Origin: Fodinibius sp964490705
GTDB lineage: Bacteria > Bacteroidota > Rhodothermia > Balneolales > Balneolaceae
Assembly (NCBI GenBank): GCA_964490705.1
Contig: CAZBCG010000001.1
Span: 310,001 to 374,000 of the forward strand
DNA: 64,000 bases
Direction: 5' to 3'
Below, piece by piece: positions 41,123 through 50,505 of the stretch. The notes below the pieces were generated by a model that saw only the letters and a list, made by a program, of their open reading frames with translations, was not told the DNA's origin and did not search any database. The position numbers and the translations under genes are program-made. Position 1 is the stretch's first letter, and every line of letters starts with the position of its first letter.

Positions 41123-41707
41123 ATGAGTGAAAAATCATTTCATTTTACCATCGAACCGTGGTCGATTGTCCATGAAAATAAGGAATATCAGACACCAATT
41201 TTTAACCTTTTACATAGAAAAATGCGATTGGAGGTGGCCGGTGAACAAAACCATGGGGATTTCTATGTGCTCGAGGCTCCCGAATGGGTAAATGTAATCC
41301 CCATTACCAAAGAAAATGAAGTGGTATTGGTAGAGCAGTATCGCTATGGGATTGAGCAGCCCACGCTTGAAATTCCGGGCGGTATGGTGGATGCGGGCGA
41401 AGAACCATTGGGCGCCATTCAGCGAGAGCTGGTCGAAGAAACGGGCTATGCATCAGAAAGCTGGAGCAGCCTGGGCAAGGTGAGTGCAAATCCTGCTATT
41501 ATGACGAATTTTACACATCTGTTTTTGGCTGAGGACTGTGAATTTGAAGGCCTACAGGAATCGGAGGGAGACATCCACGAGCGAATTAACGTACATACCA
41601 AACCGGTTGAGGAGTTTTTGCATCTTGTTGAGAATGGCACCATTCACCACACAATTGTATTGGCAGCGGTGGCTCGTTATTTGTTAAAAGCTAGAAGCAA
41701 GAAGTAA
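41123..41707 (+). CDS. NUDIX hydrolase, ADP-ribose pyrophosphatase-like
   Basis: A 194-residue enzyme with a complete NUDIX box GGMVDAGEEPLGAIQRELVEE followed by TGY. N-terminal strands (VNVIPITKENEVVLVEQYRYG) are typical of ADP-sugar pyrophosphatases. The likely substrate is ADP-ribose or an ADP-sugar. The ATG at 41123 is favoured; an earlier one lies inside amn. The C-terminus KARSKK comes from a repeat that overlaps the stop. The two divergent genes here both act on adenine nucleotides. Confidence 0.88.
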   Translation: MSEKSFHFTIEPWSIVHENKEYQTPIFNLLHRKMRLEVAGEQNHGDFYVLEAPEWVNVIPITKENEVVLVEQYRYGIEQPTLEIPGGMVDAGEEPLGAIQRELVEETGYASESWSSLGKVSANPAIMTNFTHLFLAEDCEFEGLQESEGDIHERINVHTKPVEEFLHLVENGTIHHTIVLAAVARYLLKARSKK

Positions 41708-41750
41708 AAAAGGTATCCTTTCTTGCCTTTTACTTCTTACTTAGCTTTTT
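41687..41750. repeat. A/G-rich palindrome overlapping the NUDIX stop
   Basis: GCAAGAAGTAAAAAAGG and CCTTTCTTGCCTTTTACTTC form a long stem around TAT, starting within the last codons of the NUDIX gene. The T-rich right arm could serve as a terminator. Same family as 6500, 37335 and 44968. Confidence 0.7.
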
Positions 41751-41931
41751 CCGCCTTCATCTAACCTTCAAATAGAGACACTACCTTCCGCAATCAAAAG
41801 ATTTATTGCAGTATCTTAGTGATCACGTTATTATAAAAGATCGACTGATCCATATTTTAGAACGATTCCCCCTGCAATTCGAGTTACCATACACGGAACA
41901 AAGAACGACTAAGACGAATTTGTAAGACACC

Positions 41932-42405
41932 ATGATTGATACCGGCACTCAAATAGATACCGATTTTACCCTTGATATCGTCAAGGACGGGCAAGAGCAG
42001 ACCGTAACGTTCGATGATCTGCTGGAACGTCCCACTATTGTATCGGTATATATGAGGAATAATACCTCAGGTTGCGACAAGCAGAATAAGAGTCTGGCCG
42101 AGCATTCTGATTGGTTTGATGAGCAGGGCTATAACTTGGTGGCCATCAGCAAAGACACCTGTGGCTCGCACAAAAATTATGCAGAAAAGCTAGATATCAA
42201 TTATGTGCTGGCCTCCGATCCCGATTATAAATTTGGTAAAGCCACCGATTCGGTCGTCGAAAAGCAGATGTTTGGCAATAAATATGAGGCGCCGACTCGT
42301 TCAGCCTATGTTATTGATACCGATGGCACGGTTAAAGCCATTATCGAAAAAGTAAATACTAAAGATCACGCCTCTGAGTTAAAGGATGTGATCAAGAATT
42401 TGTAG
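41932..42405 (+). CDS. Peroxiredoxin, BCP/AhpC-TSA family
   Basis: Thiol peroxidase of 157 residues reducing H2O2 or organic peroxides. The peroxidatic Cys sits in NNTSGCDKQNKSLAEHS, a variant of T-P-G-C-T with Asp after the Cys. A second Cys in SKDTCGSHKNYAEKL may be the resolving one, in the place usual for BCP-type enzymes. It precedes topA by 12 bases, an odd but probably real transcriptional unit. Confidence 0.86.
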   Translation: MIDTGTQIDTDFTLDIVKDGQEQTVTFDDLLERPTIVSVYMRNNTSGCDKQNKSLAEHSDWFDEQGYNLVAISKDTCGSHKNYAEKLDINYVLASDPDYKFGKATDSVVEKQMFGNKYEAPTRSAYVIDTDGTVKAIIEKVNTKDHASELKDVIKNL

Positions 42406-42417
42406 AACCACTATTAT

Positions 42418-44967
42418 ATGAAGTCGCTTGTAATTGTAGAGTCACCCACAAAAATTAAAACGCTCAAGAAGTACCTGCCCAAGGACTATACGATTGATTC
42501 GTCTATGGGACACATTCGCGACTTGCCTGCGAATGCCAAAGAAGTACCCAAAAAATTTAAGGGCGAAGAGTGGGCTAACCTGGGCGTTAATACCGATGAT
42601 GATTTTGACCCGATTTATGTGATCCCATCCAGTAAGAAGAAAGTGGTTAGGCGACTCAAAAAAGAGCTTAAAGATTCTGATGAGTTGATCCTCGCGACGG
42701 ACGAAGACCGCGAAGGTGAAGCCATTTCGTGGCATCTTACCGAAATCCTCAAGCCCGATGTACCAGTCAAGCGGATGGTGTTCCGCGAGATTACCGAAGA
42801 GGCCATTAAAGAAGCACTGAATCACTTCCGTGATATCGATATGAATTTGGTGAACGCGCAGGAAGCACGTCGCATCATCGACCGCCTGGCGGGATACACC
42901 ATTTCGCCGCTCCTCTGGAAAAAAATTGCGCCCGGCCTTTCAGCGGGACGCGTACAGTCGGTGGCCGTACGATTTATGGTAGAGCGGGAGCGCGAGCGCA
43001 TGAAGTTTCGCTCAGCGCGTTACTGGGATTTGAAAGCCCAGCTCCACAAACAGGAGGATTCCAATATTTTTGAAGCGGATCTCACGCACTTGGATGGTAA
43101 GCGTTTGGCATCCGGCAAGGATTTTGATGAGAATACAGGCAAGCTCAAGAAGCCGAAGAAAGTTGTTTTACTGGATGATGAGACGGCCGGCGAACTCCGC
43201 GACGATCTGGATAAAGCCGAATGGAAGGTTTCAGAAGTTAAGAAAAATCGCCAGAAACGAAATCCCTCGGCGGCATTTATTACCTCTACACTCCAGCAGG
43301 AAGCGAACCGTAAGCTGAATTTCTCAGCCAAACGCACGATGGGCGTAGCGCAAAAGCTGTACGAGAATGGATATATTACCTACATGCGTACCGATTCTGC
43401 CCGGTTGTCGGGACAGGCAATTAATGCAGCACGCAATGCGGTAAAATCCGAATACGGTAAAGAGTATCTGTTTGATCGACCGCGAAATTATGGTGGCGGT
43501 TCAAATGCACAGGAAGCGCACGAAGCCATTCGTCCGGCGGGCAGTTATTTCAGGAAGCCCGAAGAAGCAGGGCTTCGTGGCGATCAGTTTAGACTTTATG
43601 ATCTCATCTGGAAGCGGACGATTGCTACCCAGATGGAAAAGGCTGAGCTTGAATTTACCAATGTTACGATTGAGACAAAGGCCAACGGGAAAGTTGCGGA
43701 GTTTAAAACCAGCGGTAAAACGATTGTATTTCCGGGATTCTTCCGAGCCTATGTAGAAGGCAGCGACGATCCCGATGCGGCGCTGGAAAATCAAGAGAAG
43801 TTTTTACCGGAACTCAGTGAAGGCGAAGAAGTTGTTGAAGATGGTATTGAGCCTATATCCCATGAAACAAAACCGCCGGCGCGATATACTGAGGCAACTT
43901 TGGTAAAAGAGCTCGAAAAGCGCGGCGTTGGCCGACCCAGTACGTATGCTTCAATTATCAGTACTGTACAGAATCGAGGATACTGCGAAGCCGACGGGAA
44001 GACGTTGATTCCGACCTTTACTGCTTTTGCGGTGACCGAATTGCTCGAGAAGAATCTGCATGATGTGGTTGATAGCGATTTTACCTCCGAGATGGAAGCC
44101 AAGCTTGATCAGATTGCGCATGGCGAACTTGACACCAAGCAATATCTAAGTGAGTATTATGACGGTGAACATGGATTAAAGGCCAAAGTGGATGAGCAGG
44201 AAGATGCTATTGACCCCAAGGAAGCGCGACATCTCGAACTTCCGCTGCCGGGACTGAATGGCATCCAGGTATTTGTCGGTCGCTACGGTCCGTATATTAA
44301 GAAAGAGCAGGATGGCGAAGCACTGACCACTTCCATCCCGGAAAGCTGGAAGCCCAGTGATATTACTGTTGAAAAACTCGAAGAGTTGATTAAGGCTGAA
44401 GAAGAAGGTCCCAAGTCGATTGGGGAACATCCCGAAACCGGAGAGCCAATTTTCGTGCTCAATGGTCGGTATGGTCCCTATGTGCAGGTTGGTGAAGTGA
44501 CTGATGACAATAAAAAGCCAAAGCGTGCGTCGCTGCTCAAAGGTATGAAACCTGAAGATGTGGATCTTGATTTGGCTTTGCAATTACTTGAGCTGCCGCG
44601 ACCGTTGGGCGATCACCCCGAGACCGGTAAAGTGATAAAAGCCGGTGTTGGTCGGTATGGTCCCTTTGTTGTTCACGACGGCACTTTTGCATCGCTACGC
44701 AAAAATGATAATGTGTTGGATGTTGAGCTCGATCGGGCGGTTGAATTGCTGGAGCAAAAGAAGAACAAGAAATCTCGTAATAGCAATGTGATCAAGGAGC
44801 TGGGCGATTATCCCGAAAACGGTAAGAAAGTTCGTGTGATGACGGGTCGCTATGGACCGTATATCAAGTATGGAAAAACGAATATCAGTCTGCCCGATGA
44901 TTTTGATCCCGAGGACGTAAACATGGATATTGCCGTGCAGCTGATTACAGAGAAAGGAAAAGGCTAA
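42418..44967 (+). CDS. topA: DNA topoisomerase I
   Basis: Type IA topoisomerase of 849 residues relaxing negative supercoils. Toprim domain starts LVIVESPTKIKTLKKYL and contains ATDEDREGEAISWH. The nucleophile Tyr is in GYITYMRTDSARLSG. The C-terminal part has at least four repeats of GRYGPY/F (near residues 622, 683, 744 and 805), the Topo C-terminal repeat type without zinc-cysteine clusters. Follows the peroxiredoxin closely; a palindromic repeat follows it. Confidence 0.97.
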   Translation: MKSLVIVESPTKIKTLKKYLPKDYTIDSSMGHIRDLPANAKEVPKKFKGEEWANLGVNTDDDFDPIYVIPSSKKKVVRRLKKELKDSDELILATDEDREGEAISWHLTEILKPDVPVKRMVFREITEEAIKEALNHFRDIDMNLVNAQEARRIIDRLAGYTISPLLWKKIAPGLSAGRVQSVAVRFMVERERERMKFRSARYWDLKAQLHKQEDSNIFEADLTHLDGKRLASGKDFDENTGKLKKPKKVVLLDDETAGELRDDLDKAEWKVSEVKKNRQKRNPSAAFITSTLQQEANRKLNFSAKRTMGVAQKLYENGYITYMRTDSARLSGQAINAARNAVKSEYGKEYLFDRPRNYGGGSNAQEAHEAIRPAGSYFRKPEEAGLRGDQFRLYDLIWKRTIATQMEKAELEFTNVTIETKANGKVAEFKTSGKTIVFPGFFRAYVEGSDDPDAALENQEKFLPELSEGEEVVEDGIEPISHETKPPARYTEATLVKELEKRGVGRPSTYASIISTVQNRGYCEADGKTLIPTFTAFAVTELLEKNLHDVVDSDFTSEMEAKLDQIAHGELDTKQYLSEYYDGEHGLKAKVDEQEDAIDPKEARHLELPLPGLNGIQVFVGRYGPYIKKEQDGEALTTSIPESWKPSDITVEKLEELIKAEEEGPKSIGEHPETGEPIFVLNGRYGPYVQVGEVTDDNKKPKRASLLKGMKPEDVDLDLALQLLELPRPLGDHPETGKVIKAGVGRYGPFVVHDGTFASLRKNDNVLDVELDRAVELLEQKKNKKSRNSNVIKELGDYPENGKKVRVMTGRYGPYIKYGKTNISLPDDFDPEDVNMDIAVQLITEKGKG

Positions 44968-45021
44968 GCAAGAAGTAAAAAGCGAGAAGATTGTATCTTC
45001 TTGCTTCTCACTTCTCGCTTT
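44968..45021. repeat. A/G-rich palindrome after topA
   Basis: AAAAGCGAGAAGA and TCTTCTTGCTTCTCACTTCTC form a hairpin beginning directly at the topA stop. Clear member of the gene-end repeat family, closest to the copy at 6500. Confidence 0.7.
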
Positions 45022-45072
45022 CTGCAAAATTTAACATGACAATAAGGATCCAGTTTTCTAACTTGGAGCGTC

Positions 45073-45642
45073 ATGGAACAAGCACCCAACAGTTATTTTA
45101 GCTATCCGCCGAATCTCCACGAGTTGGATTTGGCGACCCTTGTTTCGATGTATCGCGACCGGGGTATTCCCAAAAAGGCCAAGCCCGGCGAATATTTTGC
45201 CTGTGTGGTTACGGGCAAGCTCATCAAAGAGGGCAAGTGGTGGTTTGGATCGTACTACAGCCAACAGGCGTGGGATGAAACGCTGACCAAGGGCTCCGAA
45301 GGATATCCACTTACCGAAGTGGAATTGAATGTACTTGGTTTAGTTTATTCGGCCGATGAAGAAGCCCCGCGCCGCGATTATGTGGAGCAAAACTCAGGAG
45401 CGGTGAGTAAACTGGCGTATATGATTGTGAACGACCTCAAAGAATTCGGTTTTCTGTCGATGGATGATCACGATCGCTTGCTGATTACGCCGCGTGGAGA
45501 AAAAGCTCTGCAGGGTGTGGCAAAGCAGATTTACGGCAAAAAGTTTAAGCCGGATATGCTTAAGGTTAATCAAGGTGAGATAACCAATCCCCAGATGAAG
45601 CAGGCGCCGAAAGAGGACAGCGAACAGGCGAACTTGTTTTAG
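45073..45642 (+). CDS. Conserved-looking hypothetical protein
   Basis: A 189-residue soluble protein I do not recognise. The first ~80 residues have GKLIKEGKWWFGSYYSQQAW; the middle (85-155) is rich in helices and could be a winged helix (YMIVNDLKEFGFLSMDDHDR, LLITPRGEKAL). The C-terminus is polar and disordered, ending QANLF, which faintly resembles a beta-clamp-binding peptide (Q-x-x-L-F). Stands alone after topA. Function unknown; composition matches neighbouring genes, so it is a real gene. Confidence 0.75.
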   Translation: MEQAPNSYFSYPPNLHELDLATLVSMYRDRGIPKKAKPGEYFACVVTGKLIKEGKWWFGSYYSQQAWDETLTKGSEGYPLTEVELNVLGLVYSADEEAPRRDYVEQNSGAVSKLAYMIVNDLKEFGFLSMDDHDRLLITPRGEKALQGVAKQIYGKKFKPDMLKVNQGEITNPQMKQAPKEDSEQANLF

Positions 45643-45975
45643 GGATTGAGGTTCTGACAAAACAAAGATCTCTCCCGTTGGTCGAGATGACGACGTAGTA
45701 AATGTTGTGTGTTATGATGCTCTTCCCCATGTTACTATTGTTATTTCGAACGAAGCATAGCGAAGAGAGAAATTTGTGTTTTAACTCTACTCATTTATAT
45801 CAAATAAGGATCTTTCAGTCCTTCTGAGATGACAAAGTGATTATTAAAATACAATTACCCTCATTGGTCATTTCGAATGGAGCGAAGCAAAATGAGAAAT
45901 CTTTGTTTTGAAATCATGTCAAGATTCAAAACAAGGCTTTTATGTTAACACTCCGGATGATAAATCAATATTTTT
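45643..45975. other. Repeat-filled intergenic stretch
   Basis: A 333-base gap between convergent genes without any ORF of note. It contains two copies of a word of the form TTTCGAAyGrAGCrnAGC...GAGAAATyT (45740-45775 and 45870-45902), and fragments such as TCCTTCTGAGATGACAAAG and TTGGTCGAGATGACGACG. This is a third dispersed repeat family, common in Bacteroidota intergenic regions. Confidence 0.7.
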
Positions 45976-47160
45976 CTAAAACGTCATTTCTTTGTTCTCT
46001 TTGCAGACATCCTCTACAATGTTGGCCACATTCTCTGCTACGCGCTTGTCGAAGGCGCTGGGGATGATCTGCTTGGGAGTGGGCCCATCCACACAATTGG
46101 CAATACCATAGGCGGCCGCTACATACATCTTATGGGTAAAATTCTCGGTTCGGGCATTAAGCGCGCCTCGGAATAATCCCGGGAATGCCAACACGTTGTT
46201 GATCTGATTAGGAAAATCTGATCGCCCCGTGGCCACAATACCCGCTCCGGCCTCATGGGCTTTATCTGGCATAATCTCGGGGATGGGATTGGCCATCGCG
46301 AAAATGATCGGATTCTTGGTCATCCGCTTAATCATTTTCTTTTTAAGCACACCCGGCACCGACACGCCGATAAAGACATCCGCATCTTCGAGTGCATCGC
46401 CCAAATCACCCTTCACAGGTTGCCGGTTTGTAATCTCAGCCATCTCTTTTTTTACATCGTTCATTTCCTTGCGTCCGCGGTAGATAATACCCCGGCTGTC
46501 GCACATGATGATTTCATGAACGCCAACATGTTGCAGTAACTTTACGATGGCAACACCCGCAGCCCCTGAGCCGTTAATCACAATTTTAAGATCGTTTAGA
46601 TTACGGCCCGTTACGCGCATAGCATTGATCATTCCGGCCAGTGTTACAATGGCGGTACCGTGCTGGTCGTCGTGCATTACGGGAATGGACAGTTCTTTTT
46701 TGAGCGTTTGTTCGATCTCAAAACAGTTGGGTGCCCCTATGTCTTCTAAATTGATACCGCCATAAGTTGGCGCAATAGCTTTAACAGCTGTAATGATTTC
46801 TTGGGGATCCTGAGTATCTAAGGTGACCGGCACGGCTTCTACATCTGCAAATTTTTTGAACAACACCGACTTCCCCTCCATGACCGGCAGGGCAGCTTCG
46901 GGACCGATGTTGCCCAATCCCAACACCGCAGAGCCGTCTGTGACAACCGCAACGGTGTTGCTCTTCCAGGTATAGTCGTAGGCTTTACTCGTATCTTTGT
47001 GGATCTGCCGACAGGGCTCTGCCACGCCCGGGGTGTAGGCAATGCTCAAATCTTCGCGCGTATCCAGCGGCATCTTGGATTCGATACGCACCTTGCCCCT
47101 ATACTTTTTATGGGCATCAATCGACTTTTGGTCGTAACTGTTTTTTTCTGATGAGGACAT
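45976..47160 (-). CDS. Malic enzyme (NAD(P)-dependent, short form)
   Basis: Oxidatively decarboxylates malate to pyruvate. The 394-residue protein equals the catalytic part of MaeB, without the phosphotransacetylase domain. Visible motifs include SIAYTPGVAEPCRQI, VTDGSAVLGLGNIGP, ALPVMEGKSVLFKKFADVEA, GINLEDIGAPNCFEIE, VMHDDQHGTAIV and the Rossmann IVINGSGAAGVA. Cofactor preference is not decided by the sequence. Single gene convergent with the one at 45073. Confidence 0.94.
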   Translation of the reverse strand: MSSSEKNSYDQKSIDAHKKYRGKVRIESKMPLDTREDLSIAYTPGVAEPCRQIHKDTSKAYDYTWKSNTVAVVTDGSAVLGLGNIGPEAALPVMEGKSVLFKKFADVEAVPVTLDTQDPQEIITAVKAIAPTYGGINLEDIGAPNCFEIEQTLKKELSIPVMHDDQHGTAIVTLAGMINAMRVTGRNLNDLKIVINGSGAAGVAIVKLLQHVGVHEIIMCDSRGIIYRGRKEMNDVKKEMAEITNRQPVKGDLGDALEDADVFIGVSVPGVLKKKMIKRMTKNPIIFAMANPIPEIMPDKAHEAGAGIVATGRSDFPNQINNVLAFPGLFRGALNARTENFTHKMYVAAAYGIANCVDGPTPKQIIPSAFDKRVAENVANIVEDVCKENKEMTF

Positions 47161-47310
47161 GATGTTGGGTATTTGCTGCGAATATCCGTATAGCCGGAAT
47201 TGCGCGGGGTTTTGTGGGGATGATTTGCTAGATCACTATAAAATATAGCAAAATTCTGCCGTGGAAAATAAGAGTCGTGCTAAAGAAGGGAAAGCATTTA
47301 AAAAAAAGAA

Positions 47311-47333
47311 AACCCGGGCTACAAACCCGGGTT
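47311..47333 (-). terminator. Terminator of the M1 peptidase gene
   Basis: AACCCGGG/CCCGGGTT (47311-47318 and 47326-47333) forms an 8-bp G+C-rich stem ten bases after the minus-strand stop, followed on that strand by TTTTCTTTTTTTT. A standard intrinsic terminator. Confidence 0.9.
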
Positions 47334-47343
47334 CTTTGGTTAA

Positions 47344-49242
47344 TTACTGTGTGTCGGAATCAGTTTGCTGCATATATTCGTCCACATTGATCACGTTATT
47401 ATCGCGATTGATATCCGCCATGCGCATGGAGGGATCAATTTCGATCCGTTTGATCTGTGAGGACGGTTTCTCAATTTGGAGCGTGTATGTTGGATTCACC
47501 CATGGCCAGTCAGGTTTAATAGTACGCTGTACACCCGACATTTCATGGGGTTTAACATCACGCATAATTCGCAGCGGCATATAAAAGAGCTCCTTGCTGC
47601 CGTCTTCGTAAGTTACCATTAAGTCGATGGGCATCGGCATAAGATCGTGTCGCTTAAGGGTAACATAGGTAGATTGGTCGTCGCTGATTACCGAAGTAAT
47701 GCCGTAGTCGATATGCTTGGTGCTTTCAACAAAATACTGGTAGTACCAGTCGAGTACCATGTCGGATTCTTCCTCCATCACACGCAGAAAGTCGCGGCCG
47801 TCGGGGTGTTTGAATTTCCATTTGTGGAAATAGGTTTTCATCCCGCGATCGAAAGCCTCTGGGCCGATGATATATCGCAACTGGTTCAGGAATACTGCCC
47901 CCGTCGAATACGAGGCAGTGCCATATGCTTGGTTAGTATGGAAGTGATCGGCATGGGTGTCCAGTGCTTCCTGCTTGCTATTTTCAACAATGCGAAAGTA
48001 CGAACGGTACGATCCTTGGTGTGGATTTTCAGGATCTTGATTAAACAGGTGGTCCATTATCAGTGCCGATGAGTAGGTTGTAAACCCTTCATCCATCCAC
48101 GGGTAACGGCTTTCGTTGGTTGCCAGCACACCGTAATACCACATGTGGACGAATTCGTGTACCGTAACACCTACTAAGCTCCCAAACGAACGATTACCGG
48201 TAATGAGGGTGCCCATAGGATATTCCATGCCACCGTCACCACCTTGAATCACGGTAAATTTATCATAGGGATACTTCCCAAAGTTCTCGCTCATAAACTG
48301 GAAGGCTTTCACCGTGAATTCCGGCAGTCGCTCCCAGTTTTGAGTCAGTTGCTGTTGCGAATAGCGATCGGCGTTGACGGCTACGGTATCCTGCTGATAC
48401 AAAAAGTGCAGTTTGGGCCCATTGGGCACTTGCGCTGTCGTGTGTACAAAATCGGGATCGGCGCCCCACATAAAGTCGTGGACATCCTCAGCTTTCCAGT
48501 GCCAAGTAATTTTTTCGGAATTGCCTCGGTCGTAATCATCCGCATAGCCATGACCAATTTCGTCGGCGTTTTGCAGATGCCCGGTAGCGCCCATCACATA
48601 TGAGCTGTCGATGGTGATTTCGACGTCAAAATTGCCCCAAACACCGTAAAACTCGCGCCCCACATAGGGATTGGGATGCCAGCCATTGTCATCATATTCT
48701 GAGATTTTCGGATACCACTGACTCATGGAGAATTCGACGCCTTCTTTGTTCATCCAGCCCGAGCGACGTATTTGACGCGGCACCTGGCTGTCGAATTTCA
48801 TATTAAATACGGTGGATTCCCCCGGTAGAATAGGATCATCCAGCGTTACTTCCATGATGGTACCATCAACGTTATAATCAACGGCATTGCCGTCTTGGGT
48901 CAGGCTGTTGATGTGATGGTAGCCAATCTCATCTTCCGGCAGTTTTTGAATGCGATCGCGCACGCGACTGTCGGGATCTTCGATCGTGCGTGAGCGCACA
49001 TCCATCATACTGTTCGGCTGAAACGCATTAAAATATAAGTGATAATAAACGCGCTCGAGCGTATCCGGTGAGTTGTTGGTATAGGTAAGTTTTTGGGTGC
49101 CGCTGAACTGGTGATTTTCGGCATCAACGTTGATATCCATTTCGTATGCCACTTCCTGCTGCCAATAATATTTGCCCTGGCCATATCCGGCAATCGAAAT
49201 CAGGCAGAAGAGCGTACAAATGGTAATAGCTTTTAACTTCAT
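47344..49242 (-). CDS. M1-family zinc metallopeptidase, exported
   Basis: A 632-residue periplasmic or outer-membrane aminopeptidase-like protein with signal peptide (TICTLFCLISIAGYGQ). The N-terminal beta domain is followed by a gluzincin domain: exopeptidase motif GGDGGMEYPMGTL, zinc site HEFVHMWYYGVLATNESRYP and the downstream Glu in MDEGFTTYSS. A C-terminal beta-sandwich ends the chain. It lacks the M1 HEAT-like region of PepN-sized enzymes. It may digest peptides outside the cell. A repeat separates it from recR. Confidence 0.92.
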   Translation of the reverse strand: MKLKAITICTLFCLISIAGYGQGKYYWQQEVAYEMDINVDAENHQFSGTQKLTYTNNSPDTLERVYYHLYFNAFQPNSMMDVRSRTIEDPDSRVRDRIQKLPEDEIGYHHINSLTQDGNAVDYNVDGTIMEVTLDDPILPGESTVFNMKFDSQVPRQIRRSGWMNKEGVEFSMSQWYPKISEYDDNGWHPNPYVGREFYGVWGNFDVEITIDSSYVMGATGHLQNADEIGHGYADDYDRGNSEKITWHWKAEDVHDFMWGADPDFVHTTAQVPNGPKLHFLYQQDTVAVNADRYSQQQLTQNWERLPEFTVKAFQFMSENFGKYPYDKFTVIQGGDGGMEYPMGTLITGNRSFGSLVGVTVHEFVHMWYYGVLATNESRYPWMDEGFTTYSSALIMDHLFNQDPENPHQGSYRSYFRIVENSKQEALDTHADHFHTNQAYGTASYSTGAVFLNQLRYIIGPEAFDRGMKTYFHKWKFKHPDGRDFLRVMEEESDMVLDWYYQYFVESTKHIDYGITSVISDDQSTYVTLKRHDLMPMPIDLMVTYEDGSKELFYMPLRIMRDVKPHEMSGVQRTIKPDWPWVNPTYTLQIEKPSSQIKRIEIDPSMRMADINRDNNVINVDEYMQQTDSDTQ

Positions 49243-49290
49243 ACTGTGATGGTTAATTAGGAATTAAAAATTAGTATAACTCACTTTTGT

Positions 49291-49369
49291 GTCATTCTGA
49301 ACTTATTTCAGAATCTCATGAGTATTTTAAAAGAATAATAAAGATCTTGAAATAAATTCAGGATGACAT
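49291..49369. repeat. REP-like element between recR and the M1 gene
   Basis: TCATTCTGAACTTATTTCAGAAT and TTGAAATAAATTCAGGATGACA make two palindromes around an AT-rich spacer. Related to the copies at 50019, 50506 and 7079, but the second hairpin is of the CTGAA type and the core lacks the GTCGGGAC word. Confidence 0.7.
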
Positions 49370-49380
49370 AGTGCTTGGAA

Positions 49381-49989
49381 TTAAAAAGTGTTGCGGCTGG
49401 CGAAGGCGCGTCCGAGTGTGGCTTCATCAATAAATTCAAGTTCAGTGCCCATCGGTATGCCGTAAGCAATACGAGTAACTTTCACCTCATCAAAGGGTTT
49501 GAGCAGTTTGTTGATGTAGTAGGATGTAGCTTCGCCCTCGGAGTCGGGATTGAGTGCCAGAATAACTTCCTCGATCTGCTCATCCTCATTATTGATGCGT
49601 TCCATTAGCTGCTTAATACGCACGTCATCGGGACCGATATTATCGAGCGGAGAGATAACGCCGCCCAGTACGTGGTACCGGCCGCGAAACTCATTCGTCT
49701 TTTCGATGAGAAACACATCCTGCGATTCCTCGACAATACAAATTTTGCCTGTTTCACGCTTGGCATTGGTGCAGATCGAGCAGGGATCGCCGTCGCTGAT
49801 AACGCCGCAGGTAGAGCAGCGGGTGATTGATTTTTTGAGATTGACGAGCGCATCAGCCAGCTTCATGACGGACTCACTATCCTGCTTAAGCAGATAGAGT
49901 GCAATGCGTCGAGCCGATTTACGTCCCGTGCCCGGGAGCTTGGCCAGCTGTTCGATAGCCTGCTCCAGTATTTCAGATGTTCCGTCCAT
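49381..49989 (-). CDS. recR: Recombination mediator RecR
   Basis: Ring-forming protein that helps RecF/RecO load RecA at gaps. The 202 residues contain the helix-hairpin-helix at the start (LAKLPGTGRKSARRIALYLL), the C4 zinc site CSTCGVISDGDPCSIC and a Toprim domain with ICIVEESQDVFLIEK and YHVLGGVISPLDNIGPDD. It is last of dnaX-ybaB-recR on the minus strand. Confidence 0.96.
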   Translation of the reverse strand: MDGTSEILEQAIEQLAKLPGTGRKSARRIALYLLKQDSESVMKLADALVNLKKSITRCSTCGVISDGDPCSICTNAKRETGKICIVEESQDVFLIEKTNEFRGRYHVLGGVISPLDNIGPDDVRIKQLMERINNEDEQIEEVILALNPDSEGEATSYYINKLLKPFDEVKVTRIAYGIPMGTELEFIDEATLGRAFASRNTF

Positions 49990-50018
49990 TTATGGTTATA
50001 TCAAATTTTAAAGCAAGG

Positions 50019-50115
50019 TGTCACCCTGAATTTATTTCAGGGTCTTTTGGTATGGGATTTTACTGAAGATGCTGAAAGCCCGAATAGTCGGGACACAGCA
50101 AGTTCAGCATGACAC
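50019..50115. repeat. REP-like element between ybaB and recR
   Basis: CACCCTGAATTTATTTCAGGGT hairpin, then GATGCTGAAAGCCCG, CCCGAATAGTCGGG (a third small stem) and AAGTTCAGCATGACA. A 40-base core is identical to the copy at 50506, which suggests recent duplication. Confidence 0.8.
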
Positions 50116-50120
50116 GAAAA

Positions 50121-50465
50121 TCAAAGTCCCAGTTTGCTCATGTCCATACCGGGGATTCCGCCGCCGGGCATCATATCCTTATAGGTTTCCTGCATGCGTT
50201 CCTGGGCGGCTTCTTCAGCTTTATCCAGCGCTTTATTGACGCCCGCTACGATAAGGTCTTCCATCATTTCGGCATCATCGGGATCGATGACATCCTCATC
50301 AAGCTCGATGCTCAGAATCTTGCGTTGGCCGTTGGCTTTCACTTTTACCATGCCACCGCCGGCTTCCGCTTCCACTTCGAGCTTCGAGAGTTCACTTTTT
50401 GCTTGCTTCATCTTTTCTTGCAGTTCGGAAAACTTCCCGAACATGTCGGCCATATTCTGATCCAT
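50121..50465 (-). CDS. ybaB: YbaB/EbfC nucleoid-associated protein
   Basis: Small dimeric DNA-binding protein of 114 residues: helical N-terminus FSELQEKMKQAKSELSKLEV, central beta strands VEAEAGGGMVKVKANGQRKI and helical C-terminus. Found with dnaX and recR in most bacteria, as here. Functional link to recombination is presumed only from that context. Confidence 0.94.
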   Translation of the reverse strand: MDQNMADMFGKFSELQEKMKQAKSELSKLEVEAEAGGGMVKVKANGQRKILSIELDEDVIDPDDAEMMEDLIVAGVNKALDKAEEAAQERMQETYKDMMPGGGIPGMDMSKLGL

Positions 50466-50505
50466 AATGTTATTCCTTTGGGTTAATAACTGTTTTTAAA
50501 ATTCA

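Noticed and set aside
44240..44960. Tandem repeats inside topA as a separate repeat element
   Set aside because: They are the GRYGPY protein repeats of the topoisomerase C-terminus, diverged at DNA level.
45643..45975. CRISPR array
   Set aside because: The repeated words are only two, unequal and unevenly spaced; no cas gene is present.
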